The notes under the pieces were generated by a model, which had not been told where the DNA came from, did no database searches, and was given only the letters and a program-made list of their open reading frames with translations. The translations under genes were made by a program, and so were the position numbers. From positions 22,512,281 to 22,576,280 of the forward strand of contig NC_088867.1 in assembly GCF_032884065.1 (NCBI RefSeq): a stretch of 64,000 bases of DNA, written 5' to 3'. Below, piece by piece: positions 11,759 to 22,160 of the stretch (within the stretch, counting starts at the first letter, position 1; the number at the start of each line of letters is the position of its first letter). The stretch is from Artemia franciscana. Taxonomy: Eukaryota > Arthropoda > Branchiopoda > Anostraca > Artemiidae.

Positions 11759-11977
11759 CTTGATTTGGAAGTACAGCTTTTCCATGGACTTGCTGAACAA
11801 ACTGGATTTGCTGTTGCTGAACGAACTGTACTTCAAGAGACGCAGCAGAAGGTGTATTTGTAAACGAACACTCAGGGGGTTTTGGAGATAATGCTTCAAT
11901 GGAGATATGATGCATTCCCTTCTCAGTGGGACTGAATATATTAGAATATACACCATCGTTGTCTTCAATATCAATAT
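11759..11977 (-). CDS. CLCA: CLCA exon 13: end of beta-sandwich, 'NDGVYS' motif
   Basis: Residues 725 (split Asp) to 797, entry and exit phase 1. The acceptor is TCCTCTTTAG and the donor is the weak GTAGAT. The start reads DIDIEDNDGVYSNIFSPTEK, matching the family 'D...DDGVYSRYFT....G.Y'. It then gives HHISIEALS, followed by a Gln-rich insert QFVQQQQIQFVQQ absent from vertebrate CLCAs. I found this exon because the DGVYS block was missing between exons 12 and 14; phases close exactly when it is inserted. Confidence 0.9.
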
Positions 11978-13724
11978 CTAAAGAGGAAAGACGAATAAAA
12001 GTGAAGTATGTGCTTGTTTTATCAAAAAGAACACGAGAAATCTAAAAAAAGAAAGTAACTAAACTACGAAGTGAAATAATAAACAAAAGTATCTAAATTA
12101 ATGATAGCTAAAGCGGGAGCAAACAGAGATAGAAAAAGTGATGAAAGTAGAGCCAAAATTTATAAAGAACGAATTTCCACCTGTTCCAGCTTAGCAGAAT
12201 TTATTTCAAACGTAGATTATTTAAGTTGGATTAGCCTAGATCAAGTTCACGGTAATTTGAACAAGAATTGTTTCCTGGATATTCATTTGATAATGCAAGC
12301 GCTCTTAATGAGGTTCACTCAAAGCCCCACCTTTGGATTTTGAATAAATATAGTTCTTGCAGTTCAGCCCACAGATAATGCAAACCTAGAAGAATAGCGG
12401 CATCAGAGTAAGAAACCAGACCGGTGTATAATGTCTATAAACTATGTATTGCTTTTCTACTTTTTGAATTTTCAAAATAACCTCCTTTCGAAAATTTCAT
12501 GGAAAGAAATTGAAAAAAATTGTCCCCTCCAGGTTTTGAAAAATAGATTTTGTCCTTATTGACATTTTCGTGAATTGACGCCACTGTGTTAGAATTGCTA
12601 TTTTGGAATCTTATCATCTTCTGTTTTAAAGTATTTAGAATAAATAGTTAGAGATCTTAATGAGAAGCAAACTGGACTTAAATTTTCCTGCAATATTAAT
12701 ATCTAATGATCTTTTTTTTTTTACCCCAGATATTTCAGAGGTCTGACTAATCAAGTTCTTCTTGGCCTTTTTCATTTTCCCCTTCTGAAATGGCCACCAA
12801 TATTAAAGCGAGGTAATGTGAATCAAAATAAAAAAAAGATTAATTAGGTCAGTTTCATGTATTAGCATGCCATCTATTTTAACAGTAAAAACTGTCGATG
12901 TCGTATGCATAAAACTAATGAATCTGGTAGCTAAAAGACAACGAAAGGTTATATTCAGAATTTCCATAAGCAGTAAGAGCGTGTGGCTGTTTTTCCTTAA
13001 AAATTATCATTGTGCTGCTTTATGTAACGCATGTTTTATGAAACTAGGCATTAAAATCAGGTATTACTTGATTATAATAAAAATTAACTGTAACAAAATA
13101 ACGCCCCAAATTTGATAACTATTCGTTTAAAATTGGTTGGACTTGTTAAATAAATATATATATAGAAAAAGTCAGGCGAAAAATCTATAATATGATAATG
13201 TAAACGTAACTTTTTTAGGACCATAATGTTAAAAATAATAAATTTTTTTGCTAAACCATAATGAAAACATTACAAACACAATATCCTTGGTACATATGCA
13301 CAAGCTTATCTAGGATTTTTGTTCGGTGAGGGGAAGGAGTGCAAAAATAAATTAAAAATAACACATCAAACATTTGTTCATGTGCATTTTTGTTACGTTT
13401 TACGAATTGAACGAAAATTTAGGGGAGCAGGAGGTGGAGAGAGTTCAAAGTTTCAAACCCTGTTGCCCCCCTCCCTGGATGCGGCCTTGTCTACTGCAAC
13501 ACTGCCACTAGTTAAACTACACTCCAAGATTTCCTCTTTATATTATTCTGAGGTTTTTCAAGGATCTAATGCTCTTCAGCTTTCTAGTTCATTTGATTTG
13601 TCTCATTCCAATGGAAAATACCTTTCAGAACCCTTACACATAGCAAGAAAAGTTCTGTCTGAGTGTCGTAATTATAAAGGCAGTAGCTTGGTTTCGTAGG
13701 GAGCATATTACTTAGCATCATGAC
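11978..13724. other. CLCA intron 12, proximal part
   Basis: AT-rich intron DNA. Frames at 12101-12343 and 13319-13699 (forward) are open but show no recognisable family. The segment 13305-13500 ends in 'CCTCCCTGGATGCGGCC', resembling the inverted-repeat tip of the MITE at 15210-15405, so it may be a related element. No exon evidence. Confidence 0.5.
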
Positions 13725-13918
13725 AATTATTAAACTAAAAGATATGTAGATAAAGTTTCGAGAGAAGAACAGTGTGGTTTCAGGAAGTGGAGAGGATGTG
13801 AACAAACTTCTACTTATAGATTATTAATTAAGAAGTGCCTGTATCATAAGACTCTTTTAGTTCTCATTTTTATACGTTATGAACAGACATTTGATTCTGC
13901 TGATAGAAAAGTTTTAGC
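13725..13918 (+). pseudogene. LINE-A reverse transcriptase, 5' piece
   Basis: Across frames reads REEQCGF..WRGCEQT, then FIRYEQTFDSADRKVLA, matching the RT blocks 'REEQ.GFR.GR.C..Q' and 'F.DYE.AFDS.DR..L'. The reading breaks at 13918, where a second LINE begins, and resumes at 15030. The octamer GTTTTAGC occurs at both breakpoints (13911-13918 and 15022-15029). Confidence 0.75.
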
Positions 13919-15029
13919 GAAGGATATTGATGTTTTTAGTGAAGAGAGTGAAGTCAGGGAGATCTCATTATGTTTCGAATGCTGGTACTTCTTCCTCTAT
14001 TTTGCCTATATTGAAAGGTGTCCTAAAGGGCTCTGTGCTTGGGCCATTTTGTTTTTAATTTACATCAATGATCTTCCTGATGGTCTTCATCCCCATGTTC
14101 ACCCTGCTCTTTACCGTATGAGAGACGTACAGGAGCCAATCACCCTGACTTATGGGAACGATATTATACCACAACCTACTCTGGTGAAATTTCTTAGTAT
14201 GTTTCTTGAGTGTTTTCTTTCTTTGAAACCGCATGTAACTCACACCCGTTCCCTTATCCTTAACCAGTCTTCAATGTTGCACCGAGTTAACTCATTTCTT
14301 CCTCCAGATTTTATGCTTTCCCTTTATTATGCTTTTATTTTTCCTTAACTTTCTTATTGCTGTTCTGTCTGGGGTAGTATTAATAAATCTCTTCTCTTCT
14401 TACTTCAAAGAGCCGAAAACATTTCACGGACAGGCTCAGGTAGGTGCTCTACTTCTTTACGTAGTTCTTTTCGCAGATCTCCGGAAGTCCCTCTATTTCT
14501 TTCTGCAAAGGCAGTTTTTCGCTGGGTCTTTCCAGTTTAGTAATTTCTTTCTCTCTCCTTTGTTTTTATTTTTCCTGTTCTCTCTTTTCCTATTGTTTCT
14601 CCTTTTTGGAATTATTCCCCAACTGATCTCTCTCCTATTGTTTTTAAAATTGTTTTCAGGAATTTTCTTAACTTTAAAAATCTTTGTTTATTTTTTTTTC
14701 TGATGTTCTATTGTCAACTTGGTCGTTCCTTTTTCTCTGATTTCTTGGTTTCTATTTGTTTCTATTTATTATAATTACTACCAGATTTTTTTTCATACTG
14801 TATGAACGTTTAGTAGTGTAGTTTGTTTTAGTAGTGTAGTAGTGAAAGTTAAGTTTAGTACTGTAGTGTTTATTCTCCTTCATCTCTGTTTCATATGTAT
14901 TGTTTGATTTAGGGTATTATTTATGGTTCTTTTAGTGCTCTAGTATTGTGTTGTATGGCCATAATAAACAAAGCTTCTTGGGCCGAATAACTAAACGTAA
15001 CTTTTTTACTTTTGTAATAGTGTTTTAGC
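13919..15029 (+). mobile_element. LINE-B: decayed Jockey/CR1-type element nested in LINE-A
   Basis: Forward-strand readings include SNAGTSSSILPI, then KGSVLGP and IYINDLPDGLHPHVHPALY (RT palm, equivalent to 'GVPQGSVLGPLLF.IYINDLP'). Further on are LKPHVTHTRS and MLHRVNSFLPPDFMLSLYYA of the thumb region. The usual YADD lies in a frameshifted stretch. The rest is T-rich 3' sequence with 'GTAGTGTAGT' repeats. About 1.1 kb, 5'-truncated and full of frameshifts. Flanked by GTTTTAGC on both sides, likely a target-site duplication. Confidence 0.75.
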
Positions 15030-16095
15030 ATTAATAAAATGATTTGATTGAGATCCCATCCTTACGCAGTATACCAGATATCTACATTAACGTGATTAGT
15101 GCTGCGTATGAGAACAATATTGCTGCGGTCAAGGTAGGAAGTGGGGTTAGTAGCTGGTCTGGTTCTGGGTCAGGAGTTAAACATGGCTGTGTCGTATCCC
15201 CATTTAAAAGCCATATCCAGGGAGAGGAAATACGGGGTGTGAACCTCAGCCTCCCCCCTCAAAACATTGTCCGGCCCATATAAACGCAATAAAATACATT
15301 TAAGCAAATTTTTGATGCGTCTTTTTAAGTTTTTTTTTGTAGCCCCCCCCCCCCCCAACCGTATACGACTGTAAGGGGCCATATAAAAAAATCCTGAATA
15401 CGGCCCTGCCCATGTATATGGGTTATATTAATGAACTTTGTCCTAAAAAGCAGCAGGAAGGGCTATGGGAGAGCACCAGGTTAAATGGGAAGGTAAAATT
15501 CTGCTATACTTAAATTTGAAAATCATTTAACTGTCCTTGATAAAAATTGTTGGCGGAATGAATGAATTTTCGGAGGTTTCGAGAATTTAGAGTATGTTCA
15601 GAGAAAAATAGGTCTGAAAATTTATGTTAAGAAGACTACTTCACTTAGACAAGCAATAAATGGAAGTGAAGAGTTGACGCTGAGATCACTGGGGCCGAGG
15701 AAGATTTATTAAATGTTTTCCAGAGGGATTGACTACGGATAGTTAAATGTACCCATTCGACTGACCTTATGTCTAATAACAAGCAGTGCGAAACATGTGA
15801 TTCTATTCAACTTTCCAGGGGTATTGTAAAACAAAGGTCGGGACGGCTGGAATACGTTTATTGGATGGTAGTTTGCCAAATATTGTACGTTTGGAAATCC
15901 ATCAGGGCGCAACTGAAAAGCGGGCACCCCCAATGGGGTGGAAAGAGGTTATAAGGAAGTGTTTAAAGGAAATTGGAACTTCTTGAGAGGGAAAAAAGTG
16001 AATCTTCATATATATTGGTATAGAAGAGGAGTATGAACAGTTGCGTTCGCCTCAGAGGACTTCGTGCTGCAGTGAGCTGTTAGTAGTAGTTCTAT
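15030..16095 (+). pseudogene. LINE-A reverse transcriptase, 3' piece
   Basis: Continues LINE-A: IPDIYINVISAAYENNIAAV then SGVKHGCVVSPF (RT block 4). It is interrupted by the MITE at 15210-15405, then MGEHQVKWEGKILL and a decayed YADD position, then IGLKIYVKKTTSLRQAI, and after an internal deletion LDVFQRDCLRIV, DLMSNNK and RAQLKSGHPQW. The 3' end is near TAGTAGTAG at 16080-16090. Stops and frameshifts throughout; dead copy. Confidence 0.75.
15210..15405. mobile_element. MITE with GCCATATCCAGG-type ends, inside LINE-A
   Basis: Left end GCCATATCCAGGGAG; the reverse complement of the right end reads GGCCGTATTCAGGATT, giving an imperfect inverted repeat of about 13 bp. The interior is noncoding with a run of 15 C. 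It splits LINE-A directly after the SPF motif, so it is younger than LINE-A. Confidence 0.55.
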
Positions 16096-16702
16096 CAATA
16101 AATGGAGAAAAAAAGGCTACTTGGATACCAAATTAGGGCATTCTTTTAATAGTATAGAAGCCAAAAAAAATTTCCGTTGAAAATTACCTTACCCAGGAAT
16201 GGAAGGTATTATTACTTGGTCATACCAAATGAGAGATTTATTAGATTTTATTAATATTTATTGTTATTACTTAATATTGTATGACATAATTATATACTAC
16301 TAATGATATTATAACATCCATTATGTATTGTTATTAATTACTAACTAATAACAAGATTTTTTGGATTTTGGCAAAACCCAAGGGCGACAGAACAAAAAAA
16401 GAAAACCAGTATCGTATATACTTATATGAGAAGGGTAACTGTCTTGCCGCGCTCGCCTGAAAAAGGAAAATTGTCCCTAAAATATCAAATTCAAAAAAGA
16501 TACTCACTTCTGAGCATCGAACAGCCCACTGACTTTCATTAAAAAAAAGTGTATCGAGAAACCGTTACCCGTTCTATAGCATCACATGACTGTTTTGAGA
16601 TTAGCAATTTTCTAGGTGTTATGGATACTTAGCAATTATATAAGGTTACATTCTTATTAATTAAATGTATTAAACTGACTGCAGGTCAACAAAAACTATT
16701 AC
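16096..16702. other. CLCA intron 12, distal part
   Basis: AT-rich intron sequence, with TAAT-rich tracts at 16250-16350. No recognisable element or exon. Confidence 0.6.
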
Positions 16703-16888
16703 CATAATAAGTCAGAGGGCCAGACGGACGCTCATCATATAACTTGATGCGTGTCTGGGCTCCGTTCGGTTGTGTAATAGTCGCATACACATCTAGTCCT
16801 CTTACCACATTCAATCCGTTGAAAAAATAGGCGAAAATACCGAAAGGCCGATATGGTGTTGTGCTGACTGCAGCTACGTTATTCACAT
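16703..16888 (-). CDS. CLCA: CLCA exon 12: beta-sandwich region
   Basis: Residues 663 (split Asp) to 724, entry and exit phase 1; acceptor CCTTTTACAG, donor GTAATA. Encodes PFGIFAYFFNGLNVVRGLDV followed by ATITQPNGAQTRIKLYDERP. This matches the CLCA segment 'P..VYA.I..G..PI..A.VTA.I....G....L.L.DNG'. It lies between the exon ending CELWTSD and the exon starting DIEDNDGVYS, as in the family order. Confidence 0.92.
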
Positions 16889-17280
16889 CTGTAAAAGGCA
16901 AGTGAAACTAATTAGCAGATAAGCCTATAGAAATTAGGGTGATCTGAGCAAAAATCAAGCAAATCTACTTTTTACATGTTTTGCAATTTTAGCATATAAC
17001 TTCGTTTATAACGAAAAAAAAAACTTTTTTTATCAGCGAACGATGAGTTTCTTTGAAAAAAAGACAAGTTAACAAAGCTTGTTCTAAAATTATTTAAAGC
17101 ACTGCACATACTGAAAGTCAACTCGTATTCAAAGCAAACGCATTTTTTTTTTTTTTTTTTTGAAGCTAACATGGGCTAAAACTTTATCTCGGTTAATCGA
17201 AAATTTATGTAAGTTCGTTGTCTAGTAGGATCCCAGTGTAAAAAAGAAATTAAAAAAAAAAAGGTTTACCTAACAGCGCG
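16889..17280. other. CLCA intron 11, proximal part
   Basis: AT-rich with A and T runs (for example 17143-17161). No recognisable element. Confidence 0.6.
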
Positions 17281-17439
17281 GCCAAAAAGGGTCGCGAGCG
17301 GCTTGAAACTTACATCCGTAAGTCACTGGACCGAGAAGACCCTAATGCAAAAAAAGGTTGGAAGTGTTGGTCCCCTGAAAACAGGTCAAAATTTTTGGTT
17401 TCTTGACATTTTAAAACTTATATCAGGCCAAGGAGACTC

Positions 17440-17503
<64 letters not shown>

Positions 17504-18640
17504 GAAAAAATGGAAACTAATTAGGTTCGCCCAAAAATGGGCAAATTTCTAATCTTTAATTTTTGATTGATGCTCAATCAAACTAGAACAAAAGAGTTAC
17601 TGGCTTAGAAGGTTTTTGATCATCTAAGAGCAAACGACTGAAAGATTCATGCCGCATTGGAACGTAGATAGATATTTAAGTTTCCTTTCGGCTTGGAAAC
17701 TACATCTGTAAATAACTAGACAAAGAGGATTCCAATACAGAAAGAAAAATTGATTTTAGCTGTATGGATTTTCGACACCCCCAGAAAAGGCCTGTAATTT
17801 ATTTTTACCTCTTATTGAACTGAAACTTACGGGGCATGTCGGTTAAGACAAAAAATTTTGAAACAAATTTGGTGCATTGATTTGTGACGTCCCAAAATTG
17901 GCCGACAAATTTTATTTTCTCAGTTTAATGTAAGCTACAAAAAATACAGCCTGCTCTAAGGTGGTTCAAATTGGTCCTATGAATAAACACAGCAAATTTT
18001 GAGAAAAAATGGTTAGATTAATTGACAATGCAAAAGCATGTGCAAAAAATGACTTTTCTCCGAATGGCTTGAAACTTGTAGGATATGTAGAAAAGAAAAA
18101 GGTGACCTTAATGATGACAATGATGAGTCAAAGTCTGGTTGCATTGACTCTTGATGCCTGAAACAGACCAATTGTTTTTTTCTATGATCGGCTTGTAACT
18201 TAACGGGCATGTATACTGGGAAAAACAAACCAAAGAGGACAAACATTTTGAAAAAAGAAGGTTTTTGTTTTATTGTAACGCCCAAAAATGTGCAAAACGA
18301 ACAAGAACATTCGAACTTTGCCTGATATTCAAATTGTAATCCGACGTTTGTTTCTTAAGCATAAAATACTAAAAAAAAAAGCCTCAAATGTGCAAAACTG
18401 AATTTCTCCAATTAGCTTGAAACTTTCAGGGGGCCTAGTTTCGGCCTATAAAACTACAACGAGGAAAAGTAACTATGATAGAAAAATTAGTGATGTAACG
18501 CAATAATTATACTTTTTTCTCACTGATCACTGCAAAACCTCAACGGCACGTAGAGATGGCCAAGGGAAGGTCAATGAAGATACAAAATTTTCGGAACAAG
18601 TTTAGTTTTAAGGCATCAAAACAAACTCCATTTAGTAGAG
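17281..18640. repeat. Degenerate tandem array, about 125-bp period
   Basis: The word GGCTTGAAACTTAC or close variants recurs at 17299, 17689, 17817, 18065, 18189 and 18413. Spacings of 390, 128, 248, 124 and 224 fit roughly multiples of 125. It is often followed by a GGGCATGT-like word, and other positions repeat CGCCCAAAAATGTGCAAA-like words (17530, 17889, 18279, 18385). Units are strongly diverged, so this is an old satellite-like array within intron 11. An AT microsatellite interrupts it. Confidence 0.65.
17443..17499. repeat. (AT)n microsatellite
   Basis: About 57 bp of uninterrupted AT dinucleotides. Confidence 0.97.
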
Positions 18641-18914
18641 ACCTAGACATGTAATTATTCAAATACACTAATTGTCACAAGAAATAAGAACATGAAAAGA
18701 TGGTTTAACTGAATGGTAGATTAATTAACGTCTCTTTTCAAAGGTGTCTACCGACCCTCTTCCACCCCCAACCCAAGAATGAAAATATTATCGAAAACTT
18801 AGGGTTCGAAACTGCAGCTCACAATGTGAAATAACATTCGAACTGTGCCTGAAATTCAAATTGTAATCCAACGTTTGTTTCTTAAGCAGAAAATACAAAA
18901 AAAAAGCCTCACAA
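18306..18914. repeat. Direct repeat pair of about 85 bp
   Basis: 18306-18388 and 18833-18914 share 'ACATTCGAACT', 'ATTCAAATTGTAATCC', 'ACGTTTGTTTCTTAAGCA' and an A-rich tail before GCCTCA. They are about 90% identical by eye and separated by about 440 bp. The first copy lies within the 125-bp array. Confidence 0.8.
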
Positions 18915-19145
18915 ATATTCCCAAGACTAACCCGTAACAAAGCTATGTCAATTAAAAAACTAGCACAATTGGTTAAAAAGATTTCAAGTAAAAAAGCTGT
19001 TAAAAAAAGAAGCAGATAACAAAATAAACTTAAAAGAGTCTGCAAACAATCTTATTGTAATAGGGTATTCTGTTGGTACATACTGCTAATGAATAAAATA
19101 CCGGTTCACCTATAGCTACGATGTCAAAAAAGAAACGTCACTTAC

Positions 19146-19320
19146 CAGAAGTCCACAGCTCACACTCATGAATGGCACCTGATTTTGTAGGACCTCCTAA
19201 GCCCGGGGGATCTTCGTTTCTTAGATGGCGTGATAGAGCATGGACTTTAACCTCTTCTTGTCCAGCATTACGAATGCTGTAGCACCAGGAAGCTCTACTA
19301 ATCTCCATTTTTTCTAATTT
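19146..19320 (-). CDS. CLCA: CLCA exon 11: beta-sandwich region
   Basis: Residues 605-662 plus one base; entry phase 0, exit phase 1; acceptor TGTTTATAG, donor GTAAGT. Encodes KLEKMEISRASWCYSIRNAG and EEVKVHALSRHLRN, equivalent to the CLCA block 'I.....G.W.Y.L.......L..TV.SR'. Then AIHECELWTS leads into the next domain part. Two Cys (WCYS, ECEL) are within the exon. Confidence 0.9.
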
Positions 19321-19772
19321 CTATAAACAGACAATATCAAGTACAATTCATTTCGAAGAATTTAGAATACACTGAGCCACTATAAAAGCTTATTAGGCCT
19401 ATTTCCCGCCTGTTCCTCTAACAACATTTTTTTCTGTAAGTGGTGTAGCGAGGGCTTCGGGCCACCCGGTGAAGTAAAATTACCTGTCGTCCCTGGAAGA
19501 TAAATCAGACATGATAGTCTGACACAATTTTGTTCGCTAAAAATGAGTTTCACGGTAGCCACAGTCATATCTGCAGTGTACCCAAACCAGCAAAGAGGGA
19601 ATGCGACCCATTAGGAAATTAAACTTAAAATTCGGGTTTAGAAGAGATTGTACAAAGAGATTAATTAAAAATAAAATTCAGATTAAGATAAAGTCAAGGT
19701 TGTTGAACTGAACTGTTTACTTAGATCTTATTGGCAAGAAACATGATCTGCGTAATCCTGAGAGGAGGCCAG
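19321..19772. other. CLCA intron 10, first part
   Basis: No recognisable element beyond AT-rich DNA; the frame at 19380-19568 has no family signature. Confidence 0.6.
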
Positions 19773-20079
19773 AAAACTCCCCAAGTAGGGTCGGACTTGA
19801 ATATTAAGTTTACTATTGAATATGCCATATTCAATCCTAATCTTTATATGCCCAATTTTACACTCCAAAACCAAAAACAGCCAAAAAACATTTTTTCCCA
19901 GGAGTAACATCTCAATATAACCACTAAAACTCCCCAAGAAGGGTCGGACTTGAACATCAAGTTTCCTATTGAATATGCAATATTCAATCCTATTCTTTAT
20001 ATGTCATTTTTTACACTCCAAAACCAAAAACAGTCAAAAAACATTTTCCCCATGGTTAGCACCTCAATATAACCACTAA
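19773..20079. repeat. Tandem duplication, two units of about 153 bp
   Basis: 19773-19925 and 19926-20079 share AAAACTCCCCAAG, GGGTCGGACTTGAA, TTCAATCCTA and 'CACTCCAAAACCAAAAACAG' and the ending AATATAACCACTAAA. About 88-90% identical by eye. A second, shorter direct duplication ('TAGTAAACTTAATCATCAAG') follows at 20101 and about 20177. Confidence 0.9.
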
Positions 20080-20229
20080 ATCTTTCTTTCTCCCACATAT
20101 TAGTAAACTTAATCATCAAGTTCCATTATTCATGCTTTCTTTCATATTTCATATTTCTTATTCATTTCTCCATGATTAGTAAACTTAATCATCAAGTATC
20201 ATTATTCATGCAATATTCCTTATAGTACT

Positions 20230-20432
20230 TTATCTAAAAAAAAAAGGATAAAGATCCTCCTGATCTGTTGCAGCTGCATAAAGCGTCGAATTTACGTTTC
20301 AGTTGCTTGGCTTTTTTACATGAACAAGTAGTAAATTTGTCACCAATCCTTGGTGCAACAGGGATCGAACCTCGGGCCCCGTGTTCCTAAACACAGCATC
20401 AATAATCCACTGTGCTAAAACAAGGTTGCTCC
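20230..20432 (-). mobile_element. tRNA-derived SINE, family S2
   Basis: The minus strand begins CCTTGTTTTAGCACAGTGG (box A-like) with GAGGTTCGATCCC (box B-like) 45 nt later. A short anticodon-arm-like hairpin (TGTGT...ACACG) lies between, then CACCAAGG, which can pair with the 5' end. The arms pair imperfectly and a non-tRNA tail follows, so I call a SINE or tRNA pseudogene rather than a functional tRNA. Confidence 0.6.
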
Positions 20433-20640
20433 TTTATTTGATTCTTCATATCTCTAGACGACAAAAGGAGAGTGTCCAGTTTCATAGAGATTTTTCTAGA
20501 TATGATTGGGAGCTTAGGAAAAGACTTGTTGAAGAAGTGAAGCATAGAAGTGAGGCTGGTGAGACTGGTTTGGTTATTTGTGACTTGTTGATTGTTTCAA
20601 AAAACAATGTCCTGGGCACTTGACACCCACCCAAGGCTTC
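20433..20640 (+). pseudogene. LINE ORF1 C-terminal remnant
   Basis: The frame contains FHRDFSRYDWELRKRLVEEV then HRSEAGETGLVI. This resembles the 'DFS..DRELRKKL.EE.K...EAG...VI' segment common at the end of nucleic-acid-binding ORF1 proteins of non-LTR elements. No endonuclease follows before the RT at 20877, so the parent element has lost its middle or two insertions lie side by side. Confidence 0.45.
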
Positions 20641-20876
20641 CCAATACATGGGACAATAGCTTTGACTCCTGCTCTTGTAAATAGTTCAAAGTTTTTGAGT
20701 TCTAGTGTTGTTAGTGATGTAAGTTTATCTAGTTATTCATCCTGTGTTTCTCCTGATGATAAATGACTTTACAGTACATAGCGATGCAATGTTAAATATT
20801 CATTTTCGACTTGAAATATCGTCATTTTTTCCTTTTCTTAAATGTTCTTTTGATTAATACAGATCTTTATACGTAG
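20641..20876. other. Gap between ORF1 remnant and RT
   Basis: No endonuclease motif and no long open frame; probably decayed element DNA or older intron sequence. Confidence 0.4.
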
Positions 20877-22160
20877 GATGCCAGACATATATTCATATAT
20901 GAAAAGGTGATAGGATCCAGGCTAACTGATTACGTTGAAAATAATACAATTCTTATAAATACTCAATTTGGTTTTAGAAAAAAAATGTCCACAGAAATGG
21001 CAACCATTAAACTTGTTGACTGGGTAAATACGTCGTTTGAAGCGGGTCTGATTCCAGCTGCCTTATTCCTGGATTTGAAAAAGGCTTTTGATACGATTGA
21101 CCATAAACAGTTATTACTTGAGCTGGAAAAAATCGGTGCTACCGGAAAGAGTTTGTCTTGGTTTGAATCTTATTTAAGTGACCGAAAGCAGGTTGTGGTG
21201 AATGGGTGTTTTACTTCTGAAGCTAGTACGATAACTTGCGGAGTACCCCAGGGCTCTATACTAGGTCCTCTTTTATTTTTAATATTTATTGATCGGATTA
21301 AGTATTATTTGTCAGAGGCTGGTATAATCCTTTTTGCAGACGATACTCTTTTACTTGTAGCTGCTCCATCAGTTGATCTACTTTTTGATAAAATGATAAA
21401 GGCAATGACCGAGTTTATTGAGTGGGCAAATTTCAATCTTTTGACATTAAATTATAATAAAACTAACTACATTCTATTTTCTCGGATATCTAGTATTGAA
21501 ACTAATTTAGAATTAATAATAAACGGAAATCAAATAAAAAGAGTAAAGGTAACAAAGTATTTAGGTTTTATGATTGATGAAAATCTATCATGGAAAACAC
21601 ATTCAAATATTATAGCTTCAAAGTTGTCCAGATCTCTGGGTGTGCTTCGCCGAGTTAAAAACCTAGTGTCCTATAAAATTCTTCGGTTACTTTATTTTGC
21701 TATTTTTTACCCGTATATTTGCTATGGTTGCTCTTTATGGGCTAGTAATTTTGTATCATGTTATAAAAAAATCCAAAAAATCCAAAATAAAGCCGTTAAA
21801 CTTTTATCACCTAAAACTTTATTTACTCATAATATTAATGAACTTTATACTAAGAATCAACTTTTTGATATTTCAAAAACAAGAGACTACCAAGTTAGTA
21901 TTTTCACATATAAATTTATTAATAATATACTTCCCTCTTCTTTCGAAAATTTTTTCTCCATTAATAGTGATCTTCATAGCCACAATACACGAGGGGCATC
22001 AAATCTGGTACACCCATTTAGAAATACGGCTAGAGCTTCTTTCGTGATTAGAAATTTTGCCCCCTCTGTGTGGGATATTATTCCAATTGAAATAAGAAAT
22101 TCGAGTCATTTGGCTTCCTTCAAAGCTGTTGTTAAGAGATTCTTCCTTGCAAAAGCATAG
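20877..22160 (+). CDS. Non-LTR retrotransposon reverse transcriptase, 5'-truncated but open
   Basis: One uninterrupted frame of 428 codons from the preceding in-frame stop; 417 codons from the first usable start at 20907. RT blocks in order: TQFGFRKKMSTEMA, ALFLDLKKAFDTIDHKQLL, CGVPQGSILGPLLFLIFI, ILFADDTLL (the catalytic FADD), WANFNLLTLNYNKTNYILF, KYLGFMIDENLSWKTH, then the thumb region LLYFAIFYPYICYGCSLWAS. It ends SFKAVVKRFFLAKA before TAG. The N-terminal endonuclease and ORF1 are missing, as usual for 5'-truncated insertions. It lies in the sense orientation of the window and antisense to CLCA. The open frame implies a recent insertion. Likely CR1/Jockey superfamily; clade not decided. 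Confidence 0.88.
   Translation, partial: DARHIFIYEKVIGSRLTDYVENNTILINTQFGFRKKMSTEMATIKLVDWVNTSFEAGLIPAALFLDLKKAFDTIDHKQLLLELEKIGATGKSLSWFESYLSDRKQVVVNGCFTSEASTITCGVPQGSILGPLLFLIFIDRIKYYLSEAGIILFADDTLLLVAAPSVDLLFDKMIKAMTEFIEWANFNLLTLNYNKTNYILFSRISSIETNLELIINGNQIKRVKVTKYLGFMIDENLSWKTHSNIIASKLSRSLGVLRRVKNLVSYKILRLLYFAIFYPYICYGCSLWASNFVSCYKKIQKIQNKAVKLLSPKTLFTHNINELYTKNQLFDISKTRDYQVSIFTYKFINNILPSSFENFFSINSDLHSHNTRGASNLVHPFRNTARASFVIRNFAPSVWDIIPIEIRNSSHLASFKAVVKRFFLAKA

Noticed and set aside
11720-11974. Alternative minus-strand frame over exon 13
   Set aside because: A different frame of the same DNA; the exon frame has the NDGVYS motif and correct splice phases.
14329-14703. 124-codon hydrophobic forward frame rich in Phe and Leu
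   Set aside because: It is a T-rich stretch within the decayed LINE-B; low complexity, not a membrane protein.
17281-18640. CRISPR-like array
   Set aside because: Units are long, diverged and irregular; no exact short repeats with unique spacers, and the DNA is eukaryotic.
20340-20425. Functional tRNA gene on the minus strand
   Set aside because: A and B boxes fit, but the acceptor and anticodon stems pair imperfectly and a SINE-like tail follows, so I call a SINE.
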